64,000 bases of DNA from Prochlorococcus sp. AG-409-O23. GTDB lineage: Bacteria; Cyanobacteriota; Cyanobacteriia; PCC-6307; Cyanobiaceae. The first letter of the stretch is position 1; every line of letters starts with the position of its first letter. The stretch lies in contig QCKL01000004.1 of NCBI GenBank assembly GCA_003215355.1, forward strand, positions 1 to 64,000, written 5' to 3'. This document shows, piece by piece, positions 29,978 to 39,519 of this stretch. Under the pieces are notes generated by a model. That model saw only the letters and a list, made by a program, of their open reading frames with translations, was not told where the DNA came from and ran no database searches. The translations under genes and the position numbers were made by a program.

Positions 29978-30202
29978 ATGCCTCACAGTATAGTTTCAGA
30001 GATTTGTGAAGGAGTAACCGCTTGTGTAGGTGCTTGTCCTGTTGGTTGCATTAGTAGTAGTGAAAAGAAAAATAATAAAGGGAATGATTACTATTGGATA
30101 AATTTCGAAACCTGTATCGATTGTGGAATATGCCTACAAGTCTGTCCGGTAGAAGGAGCTGTTATAGCAGAAGAGAGAAGTGACCTGCAAAAAGGACCAT
30201 GA
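29978..30202 (+). CDS. Small 2[4Fe-4S] ferredoxin-like protein
   Basis: 74-residue protein with two cysteine clusters: CEGVTACVGACPVGCI near residue 10 and CIDCGICLQVCPVEG near residue 46. The second is a classical CxxCxxCxxxCP motif. The first is an altered form with longer spacing between the first cysteines. It would carry electrons between unknown partners in the cytosol. It follows hisZ by 25 bases and precedes htpG by 84. Confidence 0.85.
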   Translation: MPHSIVSEICEGVTACVGACPVGCISSSEKKNNKGNDYYWINFETCIDCGICLQVCPVEGAVIAEERSDLQKGP

Positions 30203-30286
30203 TTAATTAGGTACGGAGACCCCACCAATCAATATGTTGAGCTAATCCTACAAAAGTACCTATTATTTCAAAGAGATAATTAAATC

Positions 30287-32203
30287 ATGTCAATGTTTGA
30301 AGAAGGTCAAATTCAAATCCATACGGAAAACATCTTTCCAATTATAAAGAAAGCAGTTTATTCAGACCACGAGATATTTCTGCGAGAACTTGTCAGCAAT
30401 TCTGTTGATGCAATCAGCAAGCGACGAATGGCCTCAATTGCTGGTGATTGTGAAGAGGTTGATGAACCAAGTATAGACATCAAAGTAGATCGTGAGGCAA
30501 AGACAATAACAATCTCAGATAATGGAATTGGGATGACATCAGAAGAAGTAAAGAAGTATATAAACCAAGTTGCATTTTCTAGTGCTGAAGAATTTCTAGA
30601 AAAATATAAGAATGAAAATGAGCAGATTATTGGACATTTTGGACTTGGATTCTATTCTATATTTATGGTTTCAGATAATGTAGAGTTAATTACAAGGTCA
30701 GCACGTTCTAATAGCACTGGAGTCAAATGGAAATGCGATGGATCGCCGCAATATAGTTTGGAGGAATATGAACGTAGCGAACCTGGTACTGATGTTATTA
30801 TGCACATCATGGAAGAGGAGATTGAATATATTGAACCCTCAAGAATTCGTACATTAATAAAGAAGTATTGCGACTATATGCCAGTTGAAGTTAAACTTGA
30901 GGGAGAGGTAATCAACAAGCAAAATCCTCCTTGGAGAAAAGACAGGAAAGAACTAAAAGATCAGGATTATATAGACTTCTACAACTATTTATATCCTTAT
31001 CAAGGTGATCCGCTATTTTGGATTCACTTAAACACTGACTATCCTTACAATCTGCAAGCAATACTCTTTTTCCCTAAGATTACTGGAAGAGCTGATTGGG
31101 AGAATGGAGAAATAAGGCTTTTCTGCAACCAAGTTTTCGTAAGTAATTCTATAAAGGAAGTTGTGCCAAGGTATCTACTGCCCTTAAGAGGAGTAATAGA
31201 TTCAACAGATATCCCATTAAATGTTAGCAGAAGCGCATTGCAAGCTGATAGGCGAGTAAAGTCTATAGGTAATTTTGTATCCAAGAAGATAGCAGACAGA
31301 TTAAAAGAATTAAAAATTGAAAAGACTGAATTTTATGCCGAGATATGGGAATCAATTTCTCCGTTTATAAAAATAGGTGCTATGGAAGATGAAAAATTTG
31401 CCGATCTTGTTGAAGAACTCATTTTATTCTCAACCACTGCTAATCAAACATCAATCAATCCTGACAGTGAAAAAAGTTCAATGCTTATTAAAGCAAATAA
31501 TAATTATTACACAACTATTAAGGATTACCAATTAAGGCAAGAAGACAACTCAGTAAAAAGGGTCATCTACTGTACAGACGAAATTGCTCAAGCTAGTGCA
31601 TTAAACCTTTGGGTTTCTCAAGGGAAGGAAGTCCTAAAATTAGAGACTGTTGTCGATACACAATTTATTCCATGGTTAGAAAATCGACATGATGAATTAA
31701 ACTTTCAACGTGTTGATTCAGAACTGGACGACAATTTAAAGAATGAGATATCAGATCTAGCAGATAAGGATGGCGAGACTGAAACAAGTGGAATAAAGAA
31801 GATTGTAAAAGAAGCAATTAATAACGAGAAAGTGACAATTCAGGTACAATCCCTAAAAGGTAATGAGTCTCCCCCAGCATTAATTCTATTGCCTGAGCAA
31901 ATGCGACGAATAAATGACATCGGAGCATTAATGGAGCAAAGATTACCAGGGCTCCCTGAGCATCATGTGCTTCTTATCAATAGTGGCCATCCACTAGTCG
32001 AAGGCCTCCTAAAGCTGCATTCAGGCTCCGTAATAGTTGGAGTAGAAGGCATTTCAGAAACAGAGAAGCTTTCAAAACTAATAGCTAATCACCTTTATGA
32101 CATGGCAAAAATGGCTATAGGCGGCCTTGATCCTAAAGAGCTATCAAGCATCCAGAGCAAAAGTGCAGATTTGATGGGTAAGCTGCTAGAGAAAGCATTG
32201 TGA
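30287..32203 (+). CDS. htpG: Chaperone HtpG (Hsp90)
   Basis: 638-residue bacterial Hsp90. The N-terminal GHKL ATPase domain shows FLRELVSNSVDAISKRR, ITISDNGIGMTSEEV and IGHFGLGFYSIFMVSD. The middle domain has FCNQVFVSNSIKEVVPRYL and VDSTDIPLNVSRSALQ-like blocks (catalytic Arg region). The C-terminus is the dimerisation domain. It assists folding under heat, light and oxidative stress. Start ATG 30287; another ATG lies two codons in. Confidence 0.95.
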   Translation: MSMFEEGQIQIHTENIFPIIKKAVYSDHEIFLRELVSNSVDAISKRRMASIAGDCEEVDEPSIDIKVDREAKTITISDNGIGMTSEEVKKYINQVAFSSAEEFLEKYKNENEQIIGHFGLGFYSIFMVSDNVELITRSARSNSTGVKWKCDGSPQYSLEEYERSEPGTDVIMHIMEEEIEYIEPSRIRTLIKKYCDYMPVEVKLEGEVINKQNPPWRKDRKELKDQDYIDFYNYLYPYQGDPLFWIHLNTDYPYNLQAILFFPKITGRADWENGEIRLFCNQVFVSNSIKEVVPRYLLPLRGVIDSTDIPLNVSRSALQADRRVKSIGNFVSKKIADRLKELKIEKTEFYAEIWESISPFIKIGAMEDEKFADLVEELILFSTTANQTSINPDSEKSSMLIKANNNYYTTIKDYQLRQEDNSVKRVIYCTDEIAQASALNLWVSQGKEVLKLETVVDTQFIPWLENRHDELNFQRVDSELDDNLKNEISDLADKDGETETSGIKKIVKEAINNEKVTIQVQSLKGNESPPALILLPEQMRRINDIGALMEQRLPGLPEHHVLLINSGHPLVEGLLKLHSGSVIVGVEGISETEKLSKLIANHLYDMAKMAIGGLDPKELSSIQSKSADLMGKLLEKAL

Positions 32204-32251
32204 GCAGATCATTTGATAGGATGTGTTCAAGAAATCCATTAAAAGCAGGAT

Positions 32252-32488
32252 ATGTCTAGAGTCTGCCAACTAACAGGAACAAGAGCTAACAATGGAATGG
32301 CCGTTAGCCATTCACATATAAGAACTAAAAAGTTGCAGCAAGCCAACTTGCAGCACAGAAAATTATGGTGGGCAGAAGGCAAGAAATGGGTAAATATTCG
32401 TGTGACTACAAGGGCCCTCAAAACAATTCAGAAAAAAGGACTTGGCCCATACGCAAAATCTTTAGGCGTTGATTTGAACAAAATATAA
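32252..32488 (+). CDS. rpmB: 50S ribosomal protein L28
   Basis: 78-residue basic ribosomal protein. It begins [20 protein letters not shown] and continues [20 protein letters not shown], typical of the cyanobacterial and plastid L28. It lies 48 bases downstream of htpG on the same strand. Confidence 0.96.
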   Translation: MSRVCQLTGTRANNGMAVSHSHIRTKKLQQANLQHRKLWWAEGKKWVNIRVTTRALKTIQKKGLGPYAKSLGVDLNKI

Positions 32489-32499
32489 TCTTTTATGAA

Positions 32500-32526
32500 C
32501 TAACTAATACATAGTTAGCCTTATAT
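32500..32526 (+). terminator. Possible weak terminator after rpmB
   Basis: A 6-bp inverted repeat CTAACT/AGTTAG with a 7-base loop starts 12 bases after the rpmB stop and is followed by a T-rich stretch. The stem is AT-rich and short, so termination strength is doubtful. Confidence 0.3.
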
Positions 32527-33063
32527 TTCAATTTGATATATTTATATTTAAACATTATGTATAACTTAAAATAACAAATAGCTATTAAAAAATAATCAAA
32601 CAAACCAAATAGGTCGCACATCTGAACATATATATAGTAGAAGCAATTATTAGAGGAGATGATGCAACATAGAATTACAAATAATTATCAAAAAACTCAA
32701 AGCATTCATATTAACTACAATTAAAGATAGCACTAATTTCTATTGTTTTTTTTTACATGTCACAATTATGATATAGGCTGAGTTTGTAAAACAGATGATG
32801 AAAGGTTAGCAACGAAATCTTTTCTAGAAAAATATAGCGAGCTGTTATTCGATTATCAAAGTGTTATTTTTAATTAGAAAAACTCTGACTTTTTTTGAAT
32901 AAGAGAAAAAACATACTATTGATCAACCCATAAGCTCCCTTTTGAAATCATTGTATTTTCAATTTATGCTTCTAAACTCAGACACAGAGTAGGAAAATAG
33001 TATAAATAGTACAAATTAGTTCATTTTCAGAACACAGGATGTAGTCTCAAAGGAAGATGATAA
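32527..33063. other. Long AT-rich intergenic region upstream of ggpS
   Basis: About 540 bases with no supported gene. It is strongly AT-rich, with an octa-T run near 32750. A GAGGAG purine run near 32655 precedes a 21-codon frame, but the spacing to the ATG is too short. In other cyanobacteria ggpS is salt-regulated, so the promoter and any regulator site for the osmolyte cluster should lie here. I cannot point to a specific operator. Confidence 0.4.
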
Positions 33064-34560
33064 ATGGCTATGAGTGAAGGTACCAGCAAATTTATCATCC
33101 TTTATCATCGAACTCCCTTCGAAGAAGCAAAGGATCCACAAGGTTCTAGGATTTGGGTTGATCAGAAAAGCCCTAATGGAATTATTCCTACTCTGAGAAA
33201 CCTTTTTAGAACAAGACCAGATGGAACCTGGATCGCTTGGAGGCAGGTAGAGAACATAGAAGAAGAGGTGGATGAAACGATTGCAATGAAAGAGCCATCT
33301 CCATTTAGACTTAGAAGAATTCCTCTTAATGAGGATGAAATCACTAGCTTCTATCACGTAACTTCAAAGGAATCATTCTGGCCAATACTTCATACATTTC
33401 CAACATATTTTGATGTTAACAATGCAGACTGGGGAATATTTGAGGAGGTAAACAGACGGTTCGCAAAAGCTGCATGCAATGAAGCTGCTCAAAATGCAAT
33501 TGTTTGGGTTCATGACTACAATCTTTGGCTAGCCCCTTCATTTATGAGAAGTGAGAGGCCAGACTTGAAGATTGCCTTTTTTCACCACACTCCTTTCCCA
33601 GGCAATGATGTATTTGCAATTCTTCCCTGGAGACGACAAATTATTGAAAGCCTGCTCAGTTGTGACTTGGTGGGATTTCACATACCGAGATATACAGAAA
33701 ATTTTGCACGTGCCGCAAATTGCCTGATTGGGGCCAAAAAATCTACTAAGGACCAAGTAGACAATAAGTTCATTGCCGTAGGGAGTGCATTGACAGAACC
33801 GAAGGTCACCCCTTGGCTAACACATGCAGGCAGGAAAATCAGACTGTTGTCATCTCCAGTAGGTACATCACCTGATCTAATACAGAAGTTATTGAGCAAA
33901 GAGAAAGTAAAACAATATGCCAATGAAATTTCTAAGGGAACTAAGAAAAACAGAAAACTAATACTCTCTGCAAGTAGAGTTGACTACACGAAGGGAAATG
34001 AGGAATTACTACTTTCTTTTGAAAGACTACTAGAAAAGCGAAAAGATCTTCATGGCAAAGTTGTATTAATGCTTGCTTGTGTATCTGCAGCAAGCGGAAT
34101 GAAGATCTATGAAGATACGCAGAGATCAGTAGAAGAAATGGCTGGGAGAATCAACGGAAGATTCAGCCTTATAGATTGGGTTCCAATTCGTCTTTCTACA
34201 AGGAGGATACCTTACGAAGAAATGGTGGCTTGGTTTAGCCAAGCTGACATCTGCTGGATTACTCCGTTAAGAGATGGCCTTAACCTTGTGGCAAAAGAAT
34301 ATGCAGCTGCAAGAAAAGGTAAAGGTGGAGTCCTAGTACTATCAGAATTCACTGGGGCATCAGTTCTACTAGATGGAGCTGTGTTAACTAATCCGTATTC
34401 ACATAGAAGAATGGATGAAGCCATAGAAGAAGCAATAAGCATGGATGAACTAGAACAACGCCAGCGAATGGAATCTATGGTTGATGCAGTTGATGCTTAC
34501 ACTGTAGAGGATTGGGCAGAAGAACAAATGGAAGCAGTTGAAGCAGAGAAAACTCATTAA
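33064..34560 (+). CDS. ggpS: Glucosylglycerol-phosphate synthase (GT20 family)
   Basis: 498-residue glycosyltransferase of the trehalose-6-phosphate synthase family. Key segments are VWVHDYNLWLAPSFMR, IAFFHHTPFPGNDVFAILPW, LSASRVDYTKGNEELLLSFE and the C-terminal TPLRDGLNLVAKEYAAA, with LSEFTGAS. The N-terminus lacks the standard TPS nucleotide-sugar loop, and the gene sits next to a Ggt-type importer; together these point to GgpS, which joins ADP-glucose and glycerol-3-phosphate to make the compatible solute glucosylglycerol. The phosphatase (GgpP) is not in the window. It ends 5 bases before the binding-protein gene. Confidence 0.8.
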   Translation: MAMSEGTSKFIILYHRTPFEEAKDPQGSRIWVDQKSPNGIIPTLRNLFRTRPDGTWIAWRQVENIEEEVDETIAMKEPSPFRLRRIPLNEDEITSFYHVTSKESFWPILHTFPTYFDVNNADWGIFEEVNRRFAKAACNEAAQNAIVWVHDYNLWLAPSFMRSERPDLKIAFFHHTPFPGNDVFAILPWRRQIIESLLSCDLVGFHIPRYTENFARAANCLIGAKKSTKDQVDNKFIAVGSALTEPKVTPWLTHAGRKIRLLSSPVGTSPDLIQKLLSKEKVKQYANEISKGTKKNRKLILSASRVDYTKGNEELLLSFERLLEKRKDLHGKVVLMLACVSAASGMKIYEDTQRSVEEMAGRINGRFSLIDWVPIRLSTRRIPYEEMVAWFSQADICWITPLRDGLNLVAKEYAAARKGKGGVLVLSEFTGASVLLDGAVLTNPYSHRRMDEAIEEAISMDELEQRQRMESMVDAVDAYTVEDWAEEQMEAVEAEKTH

Positions 34561-34565
34561 TCATT

Positions 34566-35825
34566 ATGAAATTAAAATATCTATATCTGATTTTATTGTT
34601 AGTTGCTTCTTTATTTTTTACTATTAGCTGGGCATATAGTACTCAACCAAAAGTCATTAATATATTGATGCCAGCTCCTTTTGCCGACTCAACATCAGAT
34701 CTAATTAAAAGATATAACGATGAACATAGACAGAATATTCAAATCAAGGTAACTAGAGGTCCAAGAGAAACTGAGGCTGTCTCAGACTTAGCAATCAGTA
34801 GCCTACTTTTAGGTAGAAGCTCATTTGACTTAATTCTTATGGATGTAACTTGGTTGCCTAAATATGCAGCCGCTGGTTGGATTGCGCCATTGGATAGCTT
34901 TATCGAAAAAGCTGATTGGGAATCACTTGCTTTAGGGGCTCGTATAGGAAATTCATACAAAGGAAAAATCTATAGGTGGCCTCTAGCAGCAGATATGGGG
35001 CTACTCTACTGGAGGAAAGATCTAATGAAAAATCCACCCAGAACACCAGAAGAATTAATAGATATCAGCCTTAAACTTCAAAACGAAGGCAAAGTAAATT
35101 ATGGATACGTATGGCAAGGTCGTCAATATGAAGGCTTAAGTTGTGTATTCCTAGAAATATTAAATGGTTTTGGTGGCAAATGGATAAACAATTCTGGTGA
35201 TGTAAGTATTGGCAGCAATCAAAGTAAAGAAGCCGCTAAATGGCTAAGAGATCTAATTGATACAGGTGTAAGTCCAAATGCTGTAACAAACTTTTCTGAA
35301 AATGAGAGCTTACAAATATTTTCATCGGGTCAGGCGGCCTTAATGAGGAACTGGCCATATGCATGGGCCGAACTTCAAAAACCATCAAGTGTAGTTAAAA
35401 ATAAAGTAGGAGTAACCACAATGGTGGCTAAAAAAGGATACGAAACAACATCAACCCTAGGTAGTTGGGGCTTGTCGATACTCAGTACTTCAGATAAGAA
35501 AGAAGAATCTTATAATGTAATTTCCTACCTAACATCAGAAGATGCACAGAAAGAATTATTCGAAAAAAATGGCTATACACCAACAAGCACAAGTATATTT
35601 AAGAATGAAAAGCTTATTAAAGATTTTCCTATTCTTAATGCCTTAGGAAATGCATTAGAAGTTGCAAAGCCTAGGCCACAAACTCCTTTATATGCTCAAT
35701 TAAGTGACGTTCTTCAAAGAGAGTTAAGTTCAATACTCACTGAAAATAAAAATATAAACGACTCTATGAATAAAGCCAAAGAAAAAACATCTCAAATATT
35801 ATTAGCTAGTGGAGAAATTGAATGA
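34566..35825 (+). CDS. ggtB: ABC sugar/osmolyte-binding protein (GgtB-like)
   Basis: 419-residue family 1 extracellular solute-binding protein. A hydrophobic N-terminal segment (residues 4-22) acts as a signal or anchor; no lipobox cysteine is seen. Family blocks are LLLGRSSFDLILMDVTWLPK, DMGLLYWRKDLM, AALMRNWPYAWAEL and TLGSWGLSIL. Its position after ggpS supports binding of glucosylglycerol, possibly also sucrose or trehalose. The ATGA at its end starts the next permease. Confidence 0.8.
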   Translation: MKLKYLYLILLLVASLFFTISWAYSTQPKVINILMPAPFADSTSDLIKRYNDEHRQNIQIKVTRGPRETEAVSDLAISSLLLGRSSFDLILMDVTWLPKYAAAGWIAPLDSFIEKADWESLALGARIGNSYKGKIYRWPLAADMGLLYWRKDLMKNPPRTPEELIDISLKLQNEGKVNYGYVWQGRQYEGLSCVFLEILNGFGGKWINNSGDVSIGSNQSKEAAKWLRDLIDTGVSPNAVTNFSENESLQIFSSGQAALMRNWPYAWAELQKPSSVVKNKVGVTTMVAKKGYETTSTLGSWGLSILSTSDKKEESYNVISYLTSEDAQKELFEKNGYTPTSTSIFKNEKLIKDFPILNALGNALEVAKPRPQTPLYAQLSDVLQRELSSILTENKNINDSMNKAKEKTSQILLASGEIE

Positions 35826-36691
35826 TATTGTTACTCCTATTGCCAGCAACAGTTCTCATTGCCCTAATATTTGGAATACCTCTTATTAGATATGCTTGGA
35901 TCAGTACTCATGCATTCTCTGTAATTACAGGTTTAGAACTAGTACCAAATCAGGGGGCTAATTGGCTTAGGTTAATAAACGATCAAAGGTTTTGGCAAGA
36001 CACATTTCAAACAGTTAGATTTGCAAGCCTATCAGTATCAATTGAACTTTTATTAGCAATCTGCATAGCACTGATTCTAGATCAAAAATGGAGAGGAAGA
36101 GGAATTACAAGAGCCATCTCATTACTTCCATGGGCTCTACCTACAACAATAATGGCTCTTGGATGGAGGTGGATCTTCAATACCCCATTTGGCCCTATTG
36201 ATCAAATTTTCAATATAGTAGGTATTGAAAGTATAAATATTTTATCCAATCCAAATATTACTTGGATAGCAACAGTTATAGCAGATGTATGGAAAACTAC
36301 ACCTTTTATAGCTTTGATCCTTTTAGCTGGCCTGCAAAGTATTCCTAATGATCTCTACGAAGCATTTAGGCTTGAAGGTGGTAAGCCTATTCAAGCTTTC
36401 TTTAAAATAACCCTTCCATTATTAAGGCCATATATCTTGCTTGCTGTGCTTTTTAGATTAGCTCAGGCATTCGGTGTTTTTGACCTTATTCAGGTAATGA
36501 CAGGAGGAGGTCCAGCAAGTAGCACTGAAAGCCTTGCTTTATATGCATATCTTAATGCCATGAGATTTCTGGACTTTGGATATAGCGCAACTTTAATGCT
36601 TGGAAGTTTCTTCTTACTTGTAATTGCTTGCATTCTATCGTGGATAATTATTAGTAGATTCCAATATCAGCTTAATGAGGAGAAAACATGA
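35822..36691 (+). CDS. ggtC: ABC sugar transporter permease (GgtC-like)
   Basis: 289-residue MalF-type permease with six predicted helices. The EAA loop is LYEAFRLEGGKPIQAFFKIT, with WALPTTIMALGWRWIFN upstream and a GGGPASSTESLALYAY block after it. It forms a heterodimer with the next gene product. It overlaps both neighbours by 4 nt (ATGA), so translation across the importer genes is coupled. Confidence 0.83.
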   Translation: MILLLLLPATVLIALIFGIPLIRYAWISTHAFSVITGLELVPNQGANWLRLINDQRFWQDTFQTVRFASLSVSIELLLAICIALILDQKWRGRGITRAISLLPWALPTTIMALGWRWIFNTPFGPIDQIFNIVGIESINILSNPNITWIATVIADVWKTTPFIALILLAGLQSIPNDLYEAFRLEGGKPIQAFFKITLPLLRPYILLAVLFRLAQAFGVFDLIQVMTGGGPASSTESLALYAYLNAMRFLDFGYSATLMLGSFFLLVIACILSWIIISRFQYQLNEEKT

Positions 36692-37506
36692 ATAAGAAAA
36701 TGAATATTATTATTGGAAGTCTAATTATTTGGTCAATTGCACCATTGGCTTGGCAATTGTACACATCATTTTCAAGCCCAGAAGCACTTGTTGAGCCATT
36801 TAGTCAAATTAAAAACAGGTGGACTCTTGAAAACTATATCCAGGTTCTTACCGCAGATCCACCATTTTGGAAATATCTCTTAAATAGTACAATAGTTGGA
36901 TTAACTACAACATTTATAACCCTACTATTTGCAATTCCAGCCGCATATTCACTTTCGAAGTTAAAGCCAATTATAGCAAAATCAGCTAGGTTGATATTAT
37001 TTGGGGCAGCACTTTTCCCATACGTATTACTTTTTCTAGCACTTTTAGAGTTTGCTAGGTACTTAAATATAGGTAATAACCTAATAGCTTTGAGCATTCC
37101 ATACTCAGCCCTATCTATGCCGTTAGCCGTATTATTATTATCCTCTGCATTTAAAGATATACCAAAGGATCTTGAAGAAGCTGCAAGATTAGAAGGATTA
37201 GGAATATTTCAAAGATTACGTTGGATTTTAATTCCACTGATTGCTCCTGCAACGTCAAGTACAGCAATTCTAATTTTTTTATTTTCTTGGAATGAATACC
37301 CAATAGCTTTAACATGGATTAGCAAAAACGACTTGCTAACTCTTCCAGTCGCAATAGCACGCATTGCAGGTTCATCAGTTTACTCAATACCTTACGGTGC
37401 ATATGCAGCAGCTACTGTTTTAGGAGCAATGCCATTACTATTAATAGTGCTTTTATTTCAAAAGCAAATAGTTTCTGGCTTAACACAAGGAGCGATCAAA
37501 GGATGA
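36688..37506 (+). CDS. ggtD: ABC sugar transporter permease (GgtD-like)
   Basis: 272-residue MalG-type permease with six predicted helices. The EAA loop is LEEAARLEGLGIFQRLRWIL, preceded by LLLSSAFKDIP and followed by FLFSWNEYPIALTWI, the usual MalG-type order. Partner of the preceding permease. Starts and ends with ATGA overlaps. Confidence 0.83.
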   Translation: MNKKMNIIIGSLIIWSIAPLAWQLYTSFSSPEALVEPFSQIKNRWTLENYIQVLTADPPFWKYLLNSTIVGLTTTFITLLFAIPAAYSLSKLKPIIAKSARLILFGAALFPYVLLFLALLEFARYLNIGNNLIALSIPYSALSMPLAVLLLSSAFKDIPKDLEEAARLEGLGIFQRLRWILIPLIAPATSSTAILIFLFSWNEYPIALTWISKNDLLTLPVAIARIAGSSVYSIPYGAYAAATVLGAMPLLLIVLLFQKQIVSGLTQGAIKG

Positions 37507-38474
37507 GCTTAATTCTTAGAAACATAGGTCGCAAAATAAATAAAAACTGGATAGTCAGAAATCTAAGCCTCAACGTATCGGATGGCGAATGTCTAGCGCT
37601 GCTTGGTCCAAGTGGATGTGGTAAAAGCAGCACATTGAGGCTTATAGCTGGCCTAGACAAACCAGATGAGGGCAAAATCCTTATAAATAATGAGGATTTT
37701 ACTAATGTTTCACCAGTTGATCGCCGAATCGGAATGGTTTTCCAAAGCTATGCATTATTCCCCCACTTAACTGTATTATCTAATCTCCTATTAGGGCTAA
37801 AAGTTCGTGGTGTCAATAAGGATGAGCAAAGAAGAAGGGTAATAAATGTCTTGTCTATTTTGCAAATTGAGGATTTGGCTAATAGGTTACCGGCGCATAT
37901 ATCTGGAGGCCAGAGACAACGAGTTGCCTTGGCTAGAGCACTATTGAGAGATCCACTTGTCTATTTATTAGATGAACCAATGAGCAACTTAGATGCACAA
38001 CTTAGAGAAGAACTTCGACCAGAATTAAGAAGGATTATTCTTAACGGAGGCCAACCAGTTGTTTATGTTACACATGATCAACATGAAGCTATGGCTATGG
38101 CAGACCGTATAGCTGTTCTAAAGGATGGAATCCTAGAACAATTAGCTACACCAGAGGAATTATATAAAAGTCCAGCTTCTATATTTGTCGCATCATTTAT
38201 AGGGCGTCCCCAAATAAATTTATTAACTAATGAACCTAATATTACAACAGCTATTAGACCAGAAGATATATACCTCAGCAAGGAGGGCATCGAATCAAAA
38301 CTAATCTATAAGGAATGGCTTGGGAATAACCAACTTTTACTTCTTGAAACACCTTTTGGAAAATTAAGGGTTTTATGTGAGGCAAATATTAGAATTTCAG
38401 ATAATATAAAAATCAATTGGTCAAAAGATAAAGAGCATTATTTCGATAGCAACAGTAAATTAAGAATTAACTGA
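37503..38474 (+). CDS. ggtA: ABC sugar transporter ATPase (GgtA/MalK-like)
   Basis: 323-residue ATP-binding subunit. Walker [21 protein letters not shown] near residue 33, VFQSYALFPHLTV, signature HISGGQRQRVALARALLRDP, Walker B LVYLLDEPMSNLDAQL, switch VTHDQHEAMAMADRI. A C-terminal TOBE-like part (TAIRPEDIYLSKEGI) is short. It ends the ggpS-ggtBCDA cluster. Some cyanobacterial ggt clusters keep ggtA elsewhere, so this four-gene arrangement is compact. Confidence 0.85.
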   Translation: MSLILRNIGRKINKNWIVRNLSLNVSDGECLALLGPSGCGKSSTLRLIAGLDKPDEGKILINNEDFTNVSPVDRRIGMVFQSYALFPHLTVLSNLLLGLKVRGVNKDEQRRRVINVLSILQIEDLANRLPAHISGGQRQRVALARALLRDPLVYLLDEPMSNLDAQLREELRPELRRIILNGGQPVVYVTHDQHEAMAMADRIAVLKDGILEQLATPEELYKSPASIFVASFIGRPQINLLTNEPNITTAIRPEDIYLSKEGIESKLIYKEWLGNNQLLLLETPFGKLRVLCEANIRISDNIKINWSKDKEHYFDSNSKLRIN

Positions 38475-38499
38475 CTTCCAAACATATTATTATCAGCAA

Positions 38500-38790
38500 A
38501 TCATACACAGTCTTTACGTAGAAATCTTCTAAGTCATGCCTCATTAATTTTAAAATCTTTTAATAAACCTTATTCTATAAGTATTAAATCTTCTATTCAT
38601 TACTCTGATAAACAAAGCTTCCAAATGGCAGGTATCATGGATTTCTTAGATTCAACTAAAAGAATAGAAGCTACTGATGAAATTTAATTAACTTTGGGAT
38701 CATCACTTAAAGCAAATGCAGGACAACCTGCCAATTGGGAAAAAATCAAAGCATGAAGTCGCATAGCAATAGAAAGTCTTGACTTCTCAA
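38500..38790 (-). pseudogene. Decayed C-terminal remnant of a CsaB-like polysaccharide pyruvyl transferase
   Basis: The minus-strand frame from about 38787 to 38686 reads SRLSIAMRLHALIFSQLAGC and then PAFALSDDPKVN before a stop. This strongly resembles the conserved end of CsaB/WcaK-type pyruvyl transferases (SxxMRLHxLI...GxPxxALSYDPKV). Only about 33 residues are intact; stops and frame breaks interrupt the continuation, where ISSVASILLVESKK and IPAIW hint at the former tail. The upstream part is absent because the DUF2499 gene starts at 38792. I infer a gene lost by deletion and decay. The leftmost boundary is uncertain. Confidence 0.5.
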
Positions 38791-38791
38791 A

Positions 38792-39136
38792 ATGATCAAT
38801 AAATTACTAGGCTTTCTATATCGAACTAATTATGTGCACGCTCTCTCTCTCGGAACTTGGTTCATCCACATCACTACGTTATTCGAATGGATGCTGGCAA
38901 TCGTTCTCGTTGTTCAATGGGGAATCTGGAAAGGCAACAAAGCAATGTCATGGCTTGCTGTCGCTATGCTTCCAAACTTGGCAAGTGCAATGGCTGCAAT
39001 AACTTGGCATATTTTTGATAACTCAGAAGCCCTGCAAGGACTAGTTGTACTGCAAGCTGCACTAACTATGATCGGGAATAGCTGCCTTGCAGTGGCTGCA
39101 TGGAATCTTGTACGTATTGAAGGCCAAAAATCATGA
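38792..39136 (+). CDS. DUF2499 family membrane protein
   Basis: 114-residue protein with about three hydrophobic helices. The pattern HALSLGTWFIHITTLFEWML followed by WGNKAMSWLAVAMLPNLASA-like residues matches DUF2499, a family conserved in cyanobacteria and chloroplasts with unknown function. Its end overlaps the DUF3593 gene by 4 nt. The two families are usually side by side, suggesting a complex. psaK follows closely. Confidence 0.78.
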   Translation: MINKLLGFLYRTNYVHALSLGTWFIHITTLFEWMLAIVLVVQWGIWKGNKAMSWLAVAMLPNLASAMAAITWHIFDNSEALQGLVVLQAALTMIGNSCLAVAAWNLVRIEGQKS

Positions 39137-39495
39137 GCCTATTAAGTCCAGAAGTCTTGTGGAATCATCTCAGCAGCATTGATCCTGGTCCTTTTTTCGT
39201 ATTGTCACTGTTCCCTTATCTTGTATTCCTTTATTGGGCACAGAAAAGTGCATATATCCCAAAACTAGCCCTATGGGGGTTTCGTTTAACCCTCCTTTTT
39301 GTATTGATGACAATCTTGTTCGCCATTTGGGCTAGTAAGGCCTATGGAGGTCAGCTGACAGACGTTGATCCGCTACATGGTGCTGCAGAAGCCTTCCTAA
39401 CGCTTAGTGATGCGCTACTGGTAGTGGGGTTTCTGAGGGTTGGAAATAAAAGAGTAGTGAATAACTCTTACGAGGCTGAAAAACTACGTGGTTAA
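39133..39495 (+). CDS. DUF3593 family membrane protein
   Basis: 120-residue protein with three predicted helices. It begins MSLLSPEVLWNHLSSIDPGP and has YLVFLYWAQKSAYIPKLALW and a central GGQLTDVDPLHGAAEAFLTL, typical of DUF3593, a cyanobacterial and plastid family of unknown role. It is translationally coupled to DUF2499 through an ATGA overlap and lies 24 bases before psaK. Confidence 0.78.
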   Translation: MSLLSPEVLWNHLSSIDPGPFFVLSLFPYLVFLYWAQKSAYIPKLALWGFRLTLLFVLMTILFAIWASKAYGGQLTDVDPLHGAAEAFLTLSDALLVVGFLRVGNKRVVNNSYEAEKLRG

Positions 39496-39519
39496 TTCCG
39501 ATTAATAAAGGAGAATAAA

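Noticed and set aside
32640..32721. Small gene after GAGGAG near 32655
   Set aside because: The purine run abuts the ATG with no usable spacing and the 21-residue product is polar low-complexity.
38560..38690. Plus-strand open frame ending MDFLDSTKRIEATDEI
   Set aside because: No ribosome site or family match, and it lies over the csaB-like remnant on the opposite strand; best explained as chance.
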